Of a DNA stretch of 64,000 bases, positions 7,601 through 14,464 are shown piece after piece; positions within the stretch are counted from its first letter, which is position 1, and each line of letters begins with the position of its first letter. The translations under genes and the position numbers were made by a program. The stretch is from Dyella terrae (GTDB taxonomy: Bacteria; Pseudomonadota; Gammaproteobacteria; Xanthomonadales; Rhodanobacteraceae), in assembly GCF_004322705.1 (NCBI RefSeq), contig NZ_SIZZ01000001.1, forward strand, positions 2,187,213 to 2,251,212, written 5' to 3'. The notes under the pieces were generated by a model. That model searched no databases and had not been told where the DNA came from. It saw only the letters and a program-made list of their open reading frames with translations.

Positions 7601-7907
7601 AACGGTTCAGGAGACTAGTTGCAGACCACCACACCGCCATTAGGCCGAGCGCAAGTGAGAACCATGCCTGCCGGACTGTGGACCAGGATGCCTCTTCACG
7701 CTTGCAGCAGGCCGCCTGCAATCTCCCTGCGCTGAGGTTGGCCAGAAAACAGAACACCATCAAGAGGCCGCAAAAGCCGAGCAGTGCGAGTTGACGACTA
7801 CCGAATGACGGGAGATGGTTTCCGTTGCTCCCGGGATTCAAAAGCAATCCCACCATTAGGGGAGACCAAAAGAAGGAAAGGGCGAACCACAACTTGTATT
7901 GGCGCAT
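7599..7907 (-). CDS. Small membrane protein, 102 aa
   Basis: I use ATG 7907, preceded by GGGGAG; the longer frame upstream runs through palindrome copy 10 and is an artefact. Three hydrophobic segments (about residues 4-24, 40-60 and 82-100) indicate an inner-membrane protein. A CC pair sits in the loop after span two. No family recognised. The stop codon touches palindrome copy 9. Confidence 0.72.
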   Translation of the reverse strand: MRQYKLWFALSFFWSPLMVGLLLNPGSNGNHLPSFGSRQLALLGFCGLLMVFCFLANLSAGRLQAACCKREEASWSTVRQAWFSLALGLMAVWWSATSLLNR

Positions 7908-7955
7908 CACCACTCCCCTGTCCACAAAGATCGCACCTAAGGAGCCCACGATTCG

Positions 7956-7982
7956 ATGTCTGCTTTGGGTCGAAAGCGGACG
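7956..7982 (-). repeat. Array palindrome, copy 10
   Basis: Plus strand ATGTCTGCTTTGGGTCGAAA then GCGGACG. It begins 25 bases past the stop of the gene at 8008. Confidence 0.88.
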
Positions 7983-8007
7983 CTTAGTCACGGCCGCAAA
8001 TTCGGCG

Positions 8008-8421
8008 TTAGCCCCACACCTTCCACCAAGGCTTCGGCCTCGAGGGAGGGGCCGGCGACAATCTATCGCTGCCGAAAAATGCCTCATCAGCCTGGGGGTC
8101 ATAGACCACCAACGGGAATCGCTGAAGCAATTCCCATATGAACTGACCAACCTCAGCCGCCCTACTGAAGCTCATGCAAACGATCAGGTGCGTTGGCCCT
8201 TGATCAAAATCTGAGGACCAGGGGCTACCATCCAGCTCGGCATCGTCCAGGGCAGCCAGTGTCGGGTAGCGAAACGCCAGGGCACGCACAAACTGCGCAA
8301 GCTCGGGACTCTCCGCTCCCGAGTCCGCCCTGGTTCCTTCGCAGTAGGCTCGATATGAAGCTCGTATGTCTGCCTCGGAAATCCCAGGCGCATGGGCAAA
8401 AAACGCGAGATCGTGGCTCAC
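8008..8421 (-). CDS. Hypothetical protein with PWWKxW tail, 137 aa
   Basis: The GTG start at 8421 follows GGGGGAAG. The protein shares SPWS, an H-x-IV-x2-MS strand, VYDPQ and a C-terminal PWWKVW with the product of 30370 in this window, so the two are homologues. The predicted fold is mixed alpha/beta and cytosolic. I do not know a named family. Palindrome copy 10 follows the gene. Confidence 0.78.
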   Translation of the reverse strand: MSHDLAFFAHAPGISEADIRASYRAYCEGTRADSGAESPELAQFVRALAFRYPTLAALDDAELDGSPWSSDFDQGPTHLIVCMSFSRAAEVGQFIWELLQRFPLVVYDPQADEAFFGSDRLSPAPPSRPKPWWKVWG

Positions 8422-8449
8422 ACTTCCCCCTGAGTTGTGTTTTTCGGAG

Positions 8450-8476
8450 TGTCCGCTTAGGGTCGAAAGCGGACAG
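8450..8476 (-). repeat. Array palindrome, copy 11
   Basis: Plus strand TGTCCGCTTAGGGTCGAAAG then CGGACAG. It begins about 3 bases past the stop of the zinc-ribbon gene at 8479. Confidence 0.9.
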
Positions 8477-8478
8477 TT

Positions 8479-8850
8479 TTATTCACCAAAGATACCCATT
8501 CCAGCCTCACCAAGCTTGTGACCCAAGTTCAGTCGATCGACTGCATTGACTCGCCCAAGCGAGAAGCTTGTCTTATCAACATAACGCCGAAGGTGCTGAG
8601 CGAGAGAAAGTCGCTCCAGCCTCGGAAATAGAACCTCAGCTCGCTGCACCGTCTCTGCAGATGGCTTCGACAACCAAATGCCGTGCAGCTCAGGGATGGA
8701 AGACAAATCTTGAGGAAACGAATCGCCTATGCCTGCATCGTTAACATGGACGGCACTTCGGCTTCCGCACTGGTTGCACTCCCACTTCTCCAGGGAACCG
8801 AGCTTCTCTACGACGATCCAGCTTTGTGCGCCGCACTCGCTACACTTCAT
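8479..8850 (-). CDS. Protein with N-terminal zinc ribbon, 123 aa
   Basis: From ATG 8850, which has AAGGGGG just upstream, the protein begins MKCSEC and has CNQC about 24 residues later: a four-cysteine zinc ribbon. The remainder (residues 40-123) is mixed helix with no motif I know. The longer frame upstream runs through palindrome copy 12 and is rejected. It may bind nucleic acid or another protein; this is inferred from the ribbon alone. Confidence 0.75.
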   Translation of the reverse strand: MKCSECGAQSWIVVEKLGSLEKWECNQCGSRSAVHVNDAGIGDSFPQDLSSIPELHGIWLSKPSAETVQRAEVLFPRLERLSLAQHLRRYVDKTSFSLGRVNAVDRLNLGHKLGEAGMGIFGE

Positions 8851-8872
8851 GCCGCCCCCTTCTTTTGAAAAC

Positions 8873-8899
8873 TGTCCGCTCCGGGTCGGAAGCGGACCT
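8873..8899 (-). repeat. Array palindrome, copy 12
   Basis: Plus strand TGTCCGCTCCGGGTCGGAAG then CGGACCT. The inner arm bases vary together (CTCC against GGAAG). It begins about 14 bases past the stop of the gene at 8913. Confidence 0.9.
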
Positions 8900-8912
8900 A
8901 ACGACCCGAATC

Positions 8913-9101
8913 CTATGTGCGGAGAAACCGCACGCAGGCCGCCGTTGAGATTGGCCAAACAAGCAAGTACCACCATGGCGTATGCCAGACTCGGTTGGCA
9001 GACTCTGGCCCTTGGACGAAGAGGGTTGCCAGAAAGATCAGCATGAGTCCGAGAAATGCCATTGCGTTTGACGCAAACAAGATCCTAATTGCGTGCCTCA
9101 T
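8913..9101 (-). CDS. Small two-span membrane protein, 62 aa
   Basis: Residues 8-30 and 42-59 are hydrophobic spans joined by a short Trp-rich loop (RVWHTPWWYLL). AGGA lies about 8 bases before the ATG. It is one of the shortest units of the palindrome array. No family recognised. A toxin-like or holin-like role is possible for such a protein but nothing specific supports it. Confidence 0.6.
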   Translation of the reverse strand: MRHAIRILFASNAMAFLGLMLIFLATLFVQGPESANRVWHTPWWYLLVWPISTAACVRFLRT

Positions 9102-9133
9102 CCCAATCCTCGCTCAACTGGGCCCGACAAGAG

Positions 9134-9159
9134 TGTCCGCTTTGGGTCGAAAGCGGACA
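9134..9159 (-). repeat. Array palindrome, copy 13
   Basis: Plus strand TGTCCGCTTTGGGTCGAAAG then CGGACA, a perfect consensus copy. It begins 61 bases past the stop of the gene at 9221, the longest gap in the main array. Confidence 0.92.
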
Positions 9160-9220
9160 CCGCCATCACGGCAAGGCCAAATTTCGCCCAAGACCCTTGG
9201 CTCGATGTCAGCTCCGGCCG

Positions 9221-9613
9221 TTAGCTCGAAACCGCGAGTGTCGCTCCCTGCGAGCTAACTACAGCATCGTTATCCTTGATCTCGCTGGCGTAAGTGGCCG
9301 TTGCGCCAGACGGAGCCACCGTGACCGTTGCCTCGACTGAAATGAGTCCTGCTGCGCCTTTTGCCCCGGCCTGGATTTTCGCTGGAACACCTGCCCGTGT
9401 AATGACTTTCGGGTGCGCAAGAACCTTGCCGGACCGAAGGTCGGAAATGGTCGCTTCCACCGCATAGGTGTCGCTTGTGGTCCCTCGACTTACTCGAAGT
9501 TCGACCTTGGGACGCGCGTTGTTCCAGTCTGTGGCCGAGATGTCACCGGCGGGTTTCGCTGAAGCGACAGAAGAGAGCGCCAGCAGCACCGCGACGAGAG
9601 TAATCCTGTTCAT
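9221..9613 (-). CDS. Secreted protein of unknown function, 130 aa
   Basis: AAGGAGC precedes the ATG. Residues 1-19 form a signal peptide with SASA cleavage. The mature part alternates short strands (VELRVSRGT, VLAHPKVITRAGVPAKIQAG) and looks like a small all-beta periplasmic domain; the PKVITRAGVPAKI phrase recalls domains of secretin-associated proteins, but similarity is too slight to name it. It is a unit of the palindrome array. Confidence 0.75.
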   Translation of the reverse strand: MNRITLVAVLLALSSVASAKPAGDISATDWNNARPKVELRVSRGTTSDTYAVEATISDLRSGKVLAHPKVITRAGVPAKIQAGAKGAAGLISVEATVTVAPSGATATYASEIKDNDAVVSSQGATLAVSS

Positions 9614-9671
9614 ACCTGCTCCTTGTTGGTTAATGACCGAACAATCGAACTGCAGTACAGCTTTCTATGAA

Positions 9672-9709
9672 ATGTCCGCTCCGGGTCGAAAGCGGACCTT
9701 AGCGGACCT
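9672..9709 (-). repeat. Array palindrome, copy 14, with duplicated half arm
   Basis: Plus strand ATGTCCGCTCCGGGTCGAAA then GCGGACCT. The right arm AGCGGACCT is repeated at once as AGCGGACCT after one T, a tandem duplication not seen at the other copies. It lies 16-25 bases past the stop of the gene at 9725. Confidence 0.88.
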
Positions 9710-9724
9710 CTGACTGCACTTGTA

Positions 9725-9940
9725 TCAGCGGCTGCTATCGAGCTCAGCGAAGCTGTTCACCCCATAGATCACTGAGCCAACGAATAGCAAACCGAACAAG
9801 GACCAGAAAACGATCCATGCCAGACGAACTCGCATCCGCACCTTATCGTCCTTGATCTTTCGCCGTGCGGCGTTCGCGACGCTCGCAGCCACGATGAAAC
9901 CGATGACGATCAGCCAAAAGACTACTGCTGTCCAGTTCAC
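9725..9940 (-). CDS. Small two-span membrane protein, 71 aa
   Basis: A GTG start at 9940 has a strong AGGAGGGGG site. Residues 4-24 and 41-63 are hydrophobic spans, with a basic loop (RRKIKDDKVRMRVR) between them, so the loop should face the cytoplasm. No family recognised. It is a unit of the palindrome array. Confidence 0.68.
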   Translation of the reverse strand: MNWTAVVFWLIVIGFIVAASVANAARRKIKDDKVRMRVRLAWIVFWSLFGLLFVGSVIYGVNSFAELDSSR

Positions 9941-9984
9941 GCGCCCCCTCCTGGCTACGCATACACCGTTTGCTACGACATGAG

Positions 9985-10011
9985 TGTCCGCTCTCGGTTG
10001 AAAGCAGACAT
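9985..10011 (-). repeat. Array palindrome, copy 15
   Basis: Plus strand TGTCCGCTCTCGGTTGAAAG then CAGACAT. Loop and inner arm are diverged. It begins about 11 bases past the stop of the gene at 10023. Confidence 0.8.
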
Positions 10012-10022
10012 TTCATTCGATC

Positions 10023-10334
10023 CTATGCCTGTTTACGGTCTCGCCCCTTATGGGCGAGAAAAGGTAGCAAATACAGAGCCGCAGCCTGAAACGCACCACA
10101 GGCCGTTAACCATGCAAGTTGCGTAAAAGGTGCGTCGAAAAATGCAGGCCATCGCCCATAGATCAAGCCCAAGGATTGGGACGATGGCAACGTAACAAGC
10201 GCTAACAATATGCCTGGCAGCAGATGCTCCGTAGCTGAGTTGCGCAGATCGATTTCGGTGTACCAGGCCCATAGGGCTGCCAGGAAAACTACGGCGCCAT
10301 ACACCCATGCGATTGTCCGGACCGAGCTTCTCAT
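10023..10334 (-). CDS. Three-span membrane protein, 103 aa
   Basis: A G-rich site (AGGGGGGGG) precedes ATG 10334. Hydrophobic segments lie at about residues 8-24, 36-58 and 72-92; the C-terminus is basic (HKGRDRKQA). The layout resembles small membrane proteins annotated as SCO4225-like, but I hold that only as a possibility. It is a unit of the palindrome array. Confidence 0.68.
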   Translation of the reverse strand: MRSSVRTIAWVYGAVVFLAALWAWYTEIDLRNSATEHLLPGILLALVTLPSSQSLGLIYGRWPAFFDAPFTQLAWLTACGAFQAAALYLLPFLAHKGRDRKQA

Positions 10335-10406
10335 ACCCCCCCCTGCGCGTAGAAGAAACGTCTTTTGAGCGCACAGTAAACTTTTGCGGTCAGACGTCCA
10401 TCGAAT

Positions 10407-10742
10407 TTAGGTCCGCGCTGGGTCGAAAGCGGGCATTCCAACTTCGCCGAAAGTCCTGCCTTGCAGCCCAACGCCTGACGGAGCCTCTGAAGCCATCACG
10501 ATAACCAGAACGGCGGCCATGACGCCTACGAGAAGCGCCAAGCAAAGTGCCGGAGCTGACAGGAAACCGAAAAACCGAACGTTCCTGCCTGCAAAAACAT
10601 AGCCGCACCTGGGGCAGCAAACTTTGGAGGAGGCAGCGGGTAGTGTAAAGCCGCTATAGGCGGCAACTCCGCCCCATAAAAGAGCACTTCGCCCTTCGAA
10701 GTGTGCTGAGCACTTCGGGCAGATTTCGTACTGAGCACCCAT
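10407..10742 (-). CDS. Zinc-ribbon membrane protein whose C-terminus is encoded by the palindrome, 111 aa
   Basis: CPKC near residue 8 and CPRC near residue 43 form a zinc ribbon. A span follows at residues about 60-84. GGGAGGG precedes the ATG. The frame runs straight through palindrome copy 16, which supplies the last residues (MPAFDPART), and stops at the TAA just outside it. The palindrome thus replaced or extended the original C-terminus. Function unknown; a membrane-tethered zinc-binding domain is what can be seen. Confidence 0.75.
   Translation of the reverse strand: MGAQYEICPKCSAHFEGRSALLWGGVAAYSGFTLPAASSKVCCPRCGYVFAGRNVRFFGFLSAPALCLALLVGVMAAVLVIVMASEAPSGVGLQGRTFGEVGMPAFDPART
10410..10436 (-). 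repeat. Array palindrome, copy 16, inside a coding region
   Basis: Plus strand GGTCCGCGCTGGGTCGAAAG then CGGGCAT. It lies within the last codons of the gene at 10407 rather than behind its stop. Confidence 0.85.
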
Positions 10743-10769
10743 CTTTCCCTCCCAGTTTGCTTCTCGCGC

Positions 10770-10797
10770 CGTCCGCTATGGCTCGAAAGCAGACATT
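10770..10797 (-). repeat. Array palindrome, copy 17
   Basis: Plus strand CGTCCGCTATGGCTCGAAAG then CAGACATT. It begins 4 bases past the stop of the gene at 10802. Confidence 0.85.
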
Positions 10798-10801
10798 CGA
10801 A

Positions 10802-11098
10802 TCAACTGAACTCCTCACCTTCCCATTCCACCAACGCACCCAGCAGAGCATCCGTCTGAGCCGTAGCGAACACTTGATCCTTGCGGCGAATGTCCGCATC
10901 GGACAGGTAATGCCAGACGATTTCCGGCATGCAGCTGCTCACCGACGCCGGCGCTGCGCCTTGGAGGTAGCGCCTTAGCAACAGGCAGGCTCGTTGAATA
11001 TGCGCATCGTCGCCATCGCCAGTTGATGGCCGCCGGGCGATTTCTTTAAGCGTGCTCCTCAGCTCTTCTGCTGTCGCGGGTCGAATATTCAATGGCAC
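10802..11098 (-). CDS. Helical hypothetical protein, 98 aa
   Basis: The start is GTG 11098 in a G-rich leader. The protein is acidic and mostly helical, with AEELRSTLKEIARRPS at the N-terminus and a C-terminal LLGALVEWEGEE. There is no signal peptide or span. No family recognised. It is the promoter-side end of the palindrome array as read on the minus strand; the LysR gene at 11151 lies just upstream. Confidence 0.65.
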   Translation of the reverse strand: MPLNIRPATAEELRSTLKEIARRPSTGDGDDAHIQRACLLLRRYLQGAAPASVSSCMPEIVWHYLSDADIRRKDQVFATAQTDALLGALVEWEGEEFS

Positions 11099-11150
11099 CC
11101 CTGCCCCCCCCCTGATCCGCTTCCCCTATCAGTCGACTACGGACGACTCG

Positions 11151-12074
11151 TCAAGCCTCGTCCATAAAGCCCTTCGCCAGGCCGCCCGCGCTCCCAAACC
11201 GTTGCGCGAACGCCTCCTGGAGAAACTCCACAAACCGCCGCACGCGGGGCGGCTGGAATGCGTTCGGATGGTACATGGCGTGGATGGGTGATGGCGCGGA
11301 CCACGCCGGTGCGTGCACCAGCCGCAGCCTCCCGGCATCCACGTCCGCCGCCACCGCCCATAGCTGCCTGTACGCAAATCCACGCCCCAGCATGGCCCAG
11401 GTGCGTATGACTTCGCTATCGGTGCATTCGTGATAGCGGCGGACGCGTACGACATCCTCGCCGAGCTGCCACTCGTTCCGCGGGCCCGCCTGCGTGGTCA
11501 GGACCAGCGTCGGGAGATCGACCAGGTCGTCGGGCCGTTGCGGCATGCCGTGTATGTCGATGCATGCGGGCGATGCGCAGACCACGCGCCAGCTGTCGGC
11601 CAGGTGGCGCGCCACAAGATCGCTGTCGACCAGGGGGCCGACGCGAACAGCAATGTCGATGTCGTCCGGCACGAATCGCGAGAGGGAATCGGACAGTGTC
11701 AGCACCACGCGCACGTCGGGATGCTGCTCCATGAAGCGGTTGAGGATATGGACCAGCAGGTTGCGGCCGAGATCCGAGGGCGCCGAGACCCGCAGCGTTC
11801 CGCTGACCGCGTCGGTGCCGCTGCGCACGGCGCGCTCGGCCTCCTTCATGGTTTCCAGTGCAGCCCGGCAGGCGGCGATGTAGATGCGGCCCTCGTCGGT
11901 CATGCGCAGCTGTCGCGTCGTGCGCTCGAACAGGCGTGCGCCCAGCATGGACTCCACGCGCTGCACGCAGGCGCTGGCCGCGGCGGGGGACAGTCCGGCC
12001 CGACGCCCGGCGGCCGAGAGGCTGTTGAGGTCGGCGGCGTCGACCAGGAGCTGCATGTCGCTCAGGCGGTTCAT
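11151..12074 (-). CDS. LysR-family transcriptional regulator
   Basis: I choose ATG 12074 (GGGAG nine bases upstream), giving 307 residues, the normal LysR length. The N-terminal helix-turn-helix shows LSAAGRRAGLSPAAASACVQ and ARLFERTTRQLRMTDEG; residues 88-290 form the substrate-binding-like domain. This sequence type (with RLSDMQLLVDAADLNSLSAA) resembles the CrgA/DmlR subgroup. It is divergent from the lipocalin-like gene at 12207, its probable target. Confidence 0.93.
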   Translation of the reverse strand: MNRLSDMQLLVDAADLNSLSAAGRRAGLSPAAASACVQRVESMLGARLFERTTRQLRMTDEGRIYIAACRAALETMKEAERAVRSGTDAVSGTLRVSAPSDLGRNLLVHILNRFMEQHPDVRVVLTLSDSLSRFVPDDIDIAVRVGPLVDSDLVARHLADSWRVVCASPACIDIHGMPQRPDDLVDLPTLVLTTQAGPRNEWQLGEDVVRVRRYHECTDSEVIRTWAMLGRGFAYRQLWAVAADVDAGRLRLVHAPAWSAPSPIHAMYHPNAFQPPRVRRFVEFLQEAFAQRFGSAGGLAKGFMDEA

Positions 12075-12107
12075 GACGTCCACTCCCGAAGGGATGAGCG
12101 GGATGAT

Positions 12108-12126
12108 CTTCAAATGCCATTTGAAG
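12108..12126. promoter_or_regulatory. Perfect 9-bp inverted repeat, candidate LysR operator
   Basis: CTTCAAATGCCATTTGAAG is a perfect palindrome around one central base. It sits in the divergent region, 34 bases from the lysR start and 81 from the lipocalin-like start, where a LysR dimer would be expected to bind. Binding is inferred from position and symmetry. Confidence 0.5.
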
Positions 12127-12206
12127 GTCAATAAAGACGGCAACTCATTATCAAACCCGACAAACGGAGCGACGATCCGTCCCACCCCACAAACCAAGGT
12201 GTCGTC

Positions 12207-12734
12207 ATGTCATCCCTCAAACGCGCACTTCTCGCTTGCCTCATGGCCTCCGTGGCTGCCTCGCCGCTTGTGGCGGCCCAGGAGGCCAGCAGCGCTCGCA
12301 TGGTTCCCAAAAACCTGGTCGGCGCCTGGGAGCTGGTCCGCTGCGACAACGTCTACCCCGATGGTCATCGCGTGGAACTCTACGGCCCCACGCCTTCGGG
12401 CTTATGGCTCATCGACGCGCAGGGGAATTACATGATGCAGATCGTGCGCGCGAAGCGCATGGCGTTCGCGGCCAATGACAAGTCCAAAGGCACGCCCGAG
12501 GAGTACCGCGCGGCATCCATGGATACCAACGCGCACTTCGGTCACATGAGCGCGGACAGCCATACCCTGCACAGCGAAATCGTGCATGCGTCGTTTCCGA
12601 ACTGGGACGGACGCGTCGCCGACCAGCCTTACAGCATCAACGGCGATGAGCTCACTTACCGCGTAGCCAAGCCGTCGAGTGGAGCGGCCGAAGGGGCCTG
12701 GGGTGAAGTGGTGTGGCGGCGCGTCCGCTCATGA
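12207..12734 (+). CDS. Secreted lipocalin-like domain protein, 175 aa
   Basis: Residues 1-24 form a signal peptide (ending LVAAQ). The mature part starts NLVGAWELVRCDNVYPDGHR, then shows GLWLIDAQGNYMMQI and closes with LTYRV and WGEVVWRRV: the pattern of the lipocalin-like domain family (PF13924 type), small beta-barrel proteins of unknown ligand. It is divergent from LysR 11151, which probably regulates it. Confidence 0.82.
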   Translation: MSSLKRALLACLMASVAASPLVAAQEASSARMVPKNLVGAWELVRCDNVYPDGHRVELYGPTPSGLWLIDAQGNYMMQIVRAKRMAFAANDKSKGTPEEYRAASMDTNAHFGHMSADSHTLHSEIVHASFPNWDGRVADQPYSINGDELTYRVAKPSSGAAEGAWGEVVWRRVRS

Positions 12735-12753
12735 ACCGCCCTCACCTGCTTCA

Positions 12754-13740
12754 TCAGCTTATCCACTGCTCGGTATACGCATAGCGCGTCGGGCGGAGCG
12801 ACAGGTACTGCACCACGCGCGGTCGCTGCGCGCGGTTCGGGCTGCTGCCGTGCGGCAGCAGGTGATGCCAGATGATCATGTCGCCGCGTTGCGCTGCGAT
12901 CGGTGTCATCGTCAGCGTGCGCCGCGCATGATCATTGGCGCTGACACCGTCGGGAACCGTTGTCAGCCAGTCCTTGAGCGTGCGATGGAATCCCGGCACG
13001 CAGCTGAAGGCACCCTGGTCCGCGGCCACGTCGGCAAGGCACAGGATGCCTTGCAGTTCCAGCCGGTGCGGCTCGGCCAGCGTGGCATCCCAGTGCAGGT
13101 GCGGCCCCGGAAAGGGCCACTGCGTTTGTTCCGGTGGATTGAAACCCACCTGGTCGATGGTGACCCAGAGATCGTCGCGCCCCCACAGCTGCGCGTGGGC
13201 CTTGTGGATGCGCGGCGAGCGTCGGTTGGCGACGATGGCCGGATGCCGAAGCAACGGCACCCAGATGGAGTGGCCGAGCGACGCCGGATACCAGGATGCC
13301 GGATCGCCCGGATTCATCTCGAGAAATTCGTAGATGGCCGCCTCTGACGCCCGCGCCGCTTCTTCGCTGATCGCGTTGCGAAGAATGACGTAGCCATGTT
13401 CGTCCCAGTGCGCCAGATCATCCGCACTCAGGCCGTCGACGTCATCGAGGTTGCCGACTTCGGAACCGACGGCCTCACCAGCCAGCGCGCGCCGCAGGCG
13501 ATCGAGGGCCGCATGCGTCACGTCACTGCCATGACGCTCGACAACCCAGGCCTCGAATTGCGCGTAATCGGGTCGTTGATGGTGCAGGTAGCGAAGGGTT
13601 TCCAGCACGTTGAGTCGCAGGCCTGCCAGCAACGTCTTTACGACATCCTGGGGGAGCCGTTCAATGGAACCCGGGAAGCACTGGGATGCCCAGTACGTAC
13701 GCAATGCTTCGATACCCAGCCCTTCCCCTGCCTCGACCAT
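12754..13740 (-). CDS. Phytanoyl-CoA dioxygenase (PhyH) family oxygenase, 328 aa
   Basis: The C-terminal half is the double-stranded beta-helix of 2-oxoglutarate/Fe(II) oxygenases. HWD near residue 214 supplies the first His and the Asp ligand, PHG near 297 the distal His, and an Arg about eight residues later (QRPRVVQYL) should bind 2-oxoglutarate. GDMIIWHHLLPHGSSPN is typical of PhyH. I prefer ATG 13740 (GAGGGG upstream) to an ATG 34 codons earlier. The substrate is unknown; neighbours give no pathway. Confidence 0.85.
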   Translation of the reverse strand: MVEAGEGLGIEALRTYWASQCFPGSIERLPQDVVKTLLAGLRLNVLETLRYLHHQRPDYAQFEAWVVERHGSDVTHAALDRLRRALAGEAVGSEVGNLDDVDGLSADDLAHWDEHGYVILRNAISEEAARASEAAIYEFLEMNPGDPASWYPASLGHSIWVPLLRHPAIVANRRSPRIHKAHAQLWGRDDLWVTIDQVGFNPPEQTQWPFPGPHLHWDATLAEPHRLELQGILCLADVAADQGAFSCVPGFHRTLKDWLTTVPDGVSANDHARRTLTMTPIAAQRGDMIIWHHLLPHGSSPNRAQRPRVVQYLSLRPTRYAYTEQWIS

Positions 13741-13855
13741 GGCGCCCCTCGTCCTGACCTTTTCCCCTTCCCGTCTCCCGATAGTAGGAAGGGAAGACGG
13801 CGCGGGTCCAGCCCGGCGATTGAACGGCTGCCCGATGGACATGCCGCCGCGATGA

Positions 13856-14338
13856 TTACGCCGGCTTCGCCATCAAGCCACGCATGATCATGCCGATCAC
13901 CGCCCTCTCGCTGGGCCAGTACCCACTCACCTTTGGCAAGTCATCTTCCACATCGGCGACGCGGCTGTCGTAGAAAATGTGCTGCGTGGCGGGAGGCAAA
14001 TCTTCGGGATGCTCGAACGTGCGCGAGGGAACGAAGGCGAGCCCGATCAGCGAAGCACCCGGAGTGAACGCCGCGACGGGTGAACCACATGCGGCGCAAA
14101 CCCCGCGATTGAGGGCAGGAAACGCGCGATATTGGCGGAACGTCAGCTCGTTCGGCACGGACAGCGTGATGGCACCGGGCCGGAACACGACGACGTCGGC
14201 CCACGGTTGCTGGTAGAGCGACTGGCAGATCCTGCAGTGGCAAACGAAGCGCGCCACGGTCGCGCCATCGATATGGGTGCCAGATGCGCCGCATGCGCAG
14301 GCGCTTCGCTGGTGGATGGTTTTAACGATGCTGGCCAT
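13856..14338 (-). CDS. GFA/CENP-V family zinc protein, 160 aa
   Basis: Cysteines fall in the glutathione-dependent formaldehyde-activating (GFA) pattern: CACG, then CHCRICQ, then CAACGSPV, which bind two zinc ions. The segment FRQYRAFPALNRGVCAACGS is typical. Members are often annotated as S-(hydroxymethyl)glutathione synthase, yet most have no proven activity. I use ATG 14338; an upstream extension has no coding character. It is cytosolic and precedes the hydrolase gene on the same strand. Confidence 0.88.
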   Translation of the reverse strand: MASIVKTIHQRSACACGASGTHIDGATVARFVCHCRICQSLYQQPWADVVVFRPGAITLSVPNELTFRQYRAFPALNRGVCAACGSPVAAFTPGASLIGLAFVPSRTFEHPEDLPPATQHIFYDSRVADVEDDLPKVSGYWPSERAVIGMIMRGLMAKPA

Positions 14339-14464
14339 GCCCGTGCCCACCCCTTGATCAGTCCACGGCAAGGATAAGCAGAAAGCCGGGCCCGCGCCCG
14401 GCCATCTGTTGCGTCGGTCCCGCCATGGCCATGGCCGCCTTGCCCGGCAAAGCGGCTCGTGCAA

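Noticed and set aside
5595-8976. Longer starts for genes 5595, 7599 and 8479 that run through the upstream palindrome
   Set aside because: Good ribosome-binding sites and signal or zinc-ribbon N-termini begin after the palindrome; the extensions translate only the repeat.
4121-10797. Palindromes as classical integron attC sites
   Set aside because: They are only about 27 bases, have no RYYYAAC or GTTRRRY boxes, no split L-box pairing with extrahelical bases, and no intI gene is in the window. Only the arrangement, not the site, resembles an integron.
4121-10797. Palindromes as ordinary rho-independent terminators
   Set aside because: No T run follows any copy in the gene direction, and sequence rather than only pairing is conserved, including the loop. 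A secondary role in ending transcripts remains possible.
4121-10797. CRISPR array
   Set aside because: Repeats are 200-860 bases apart with genes between them, and no cas genes are present.
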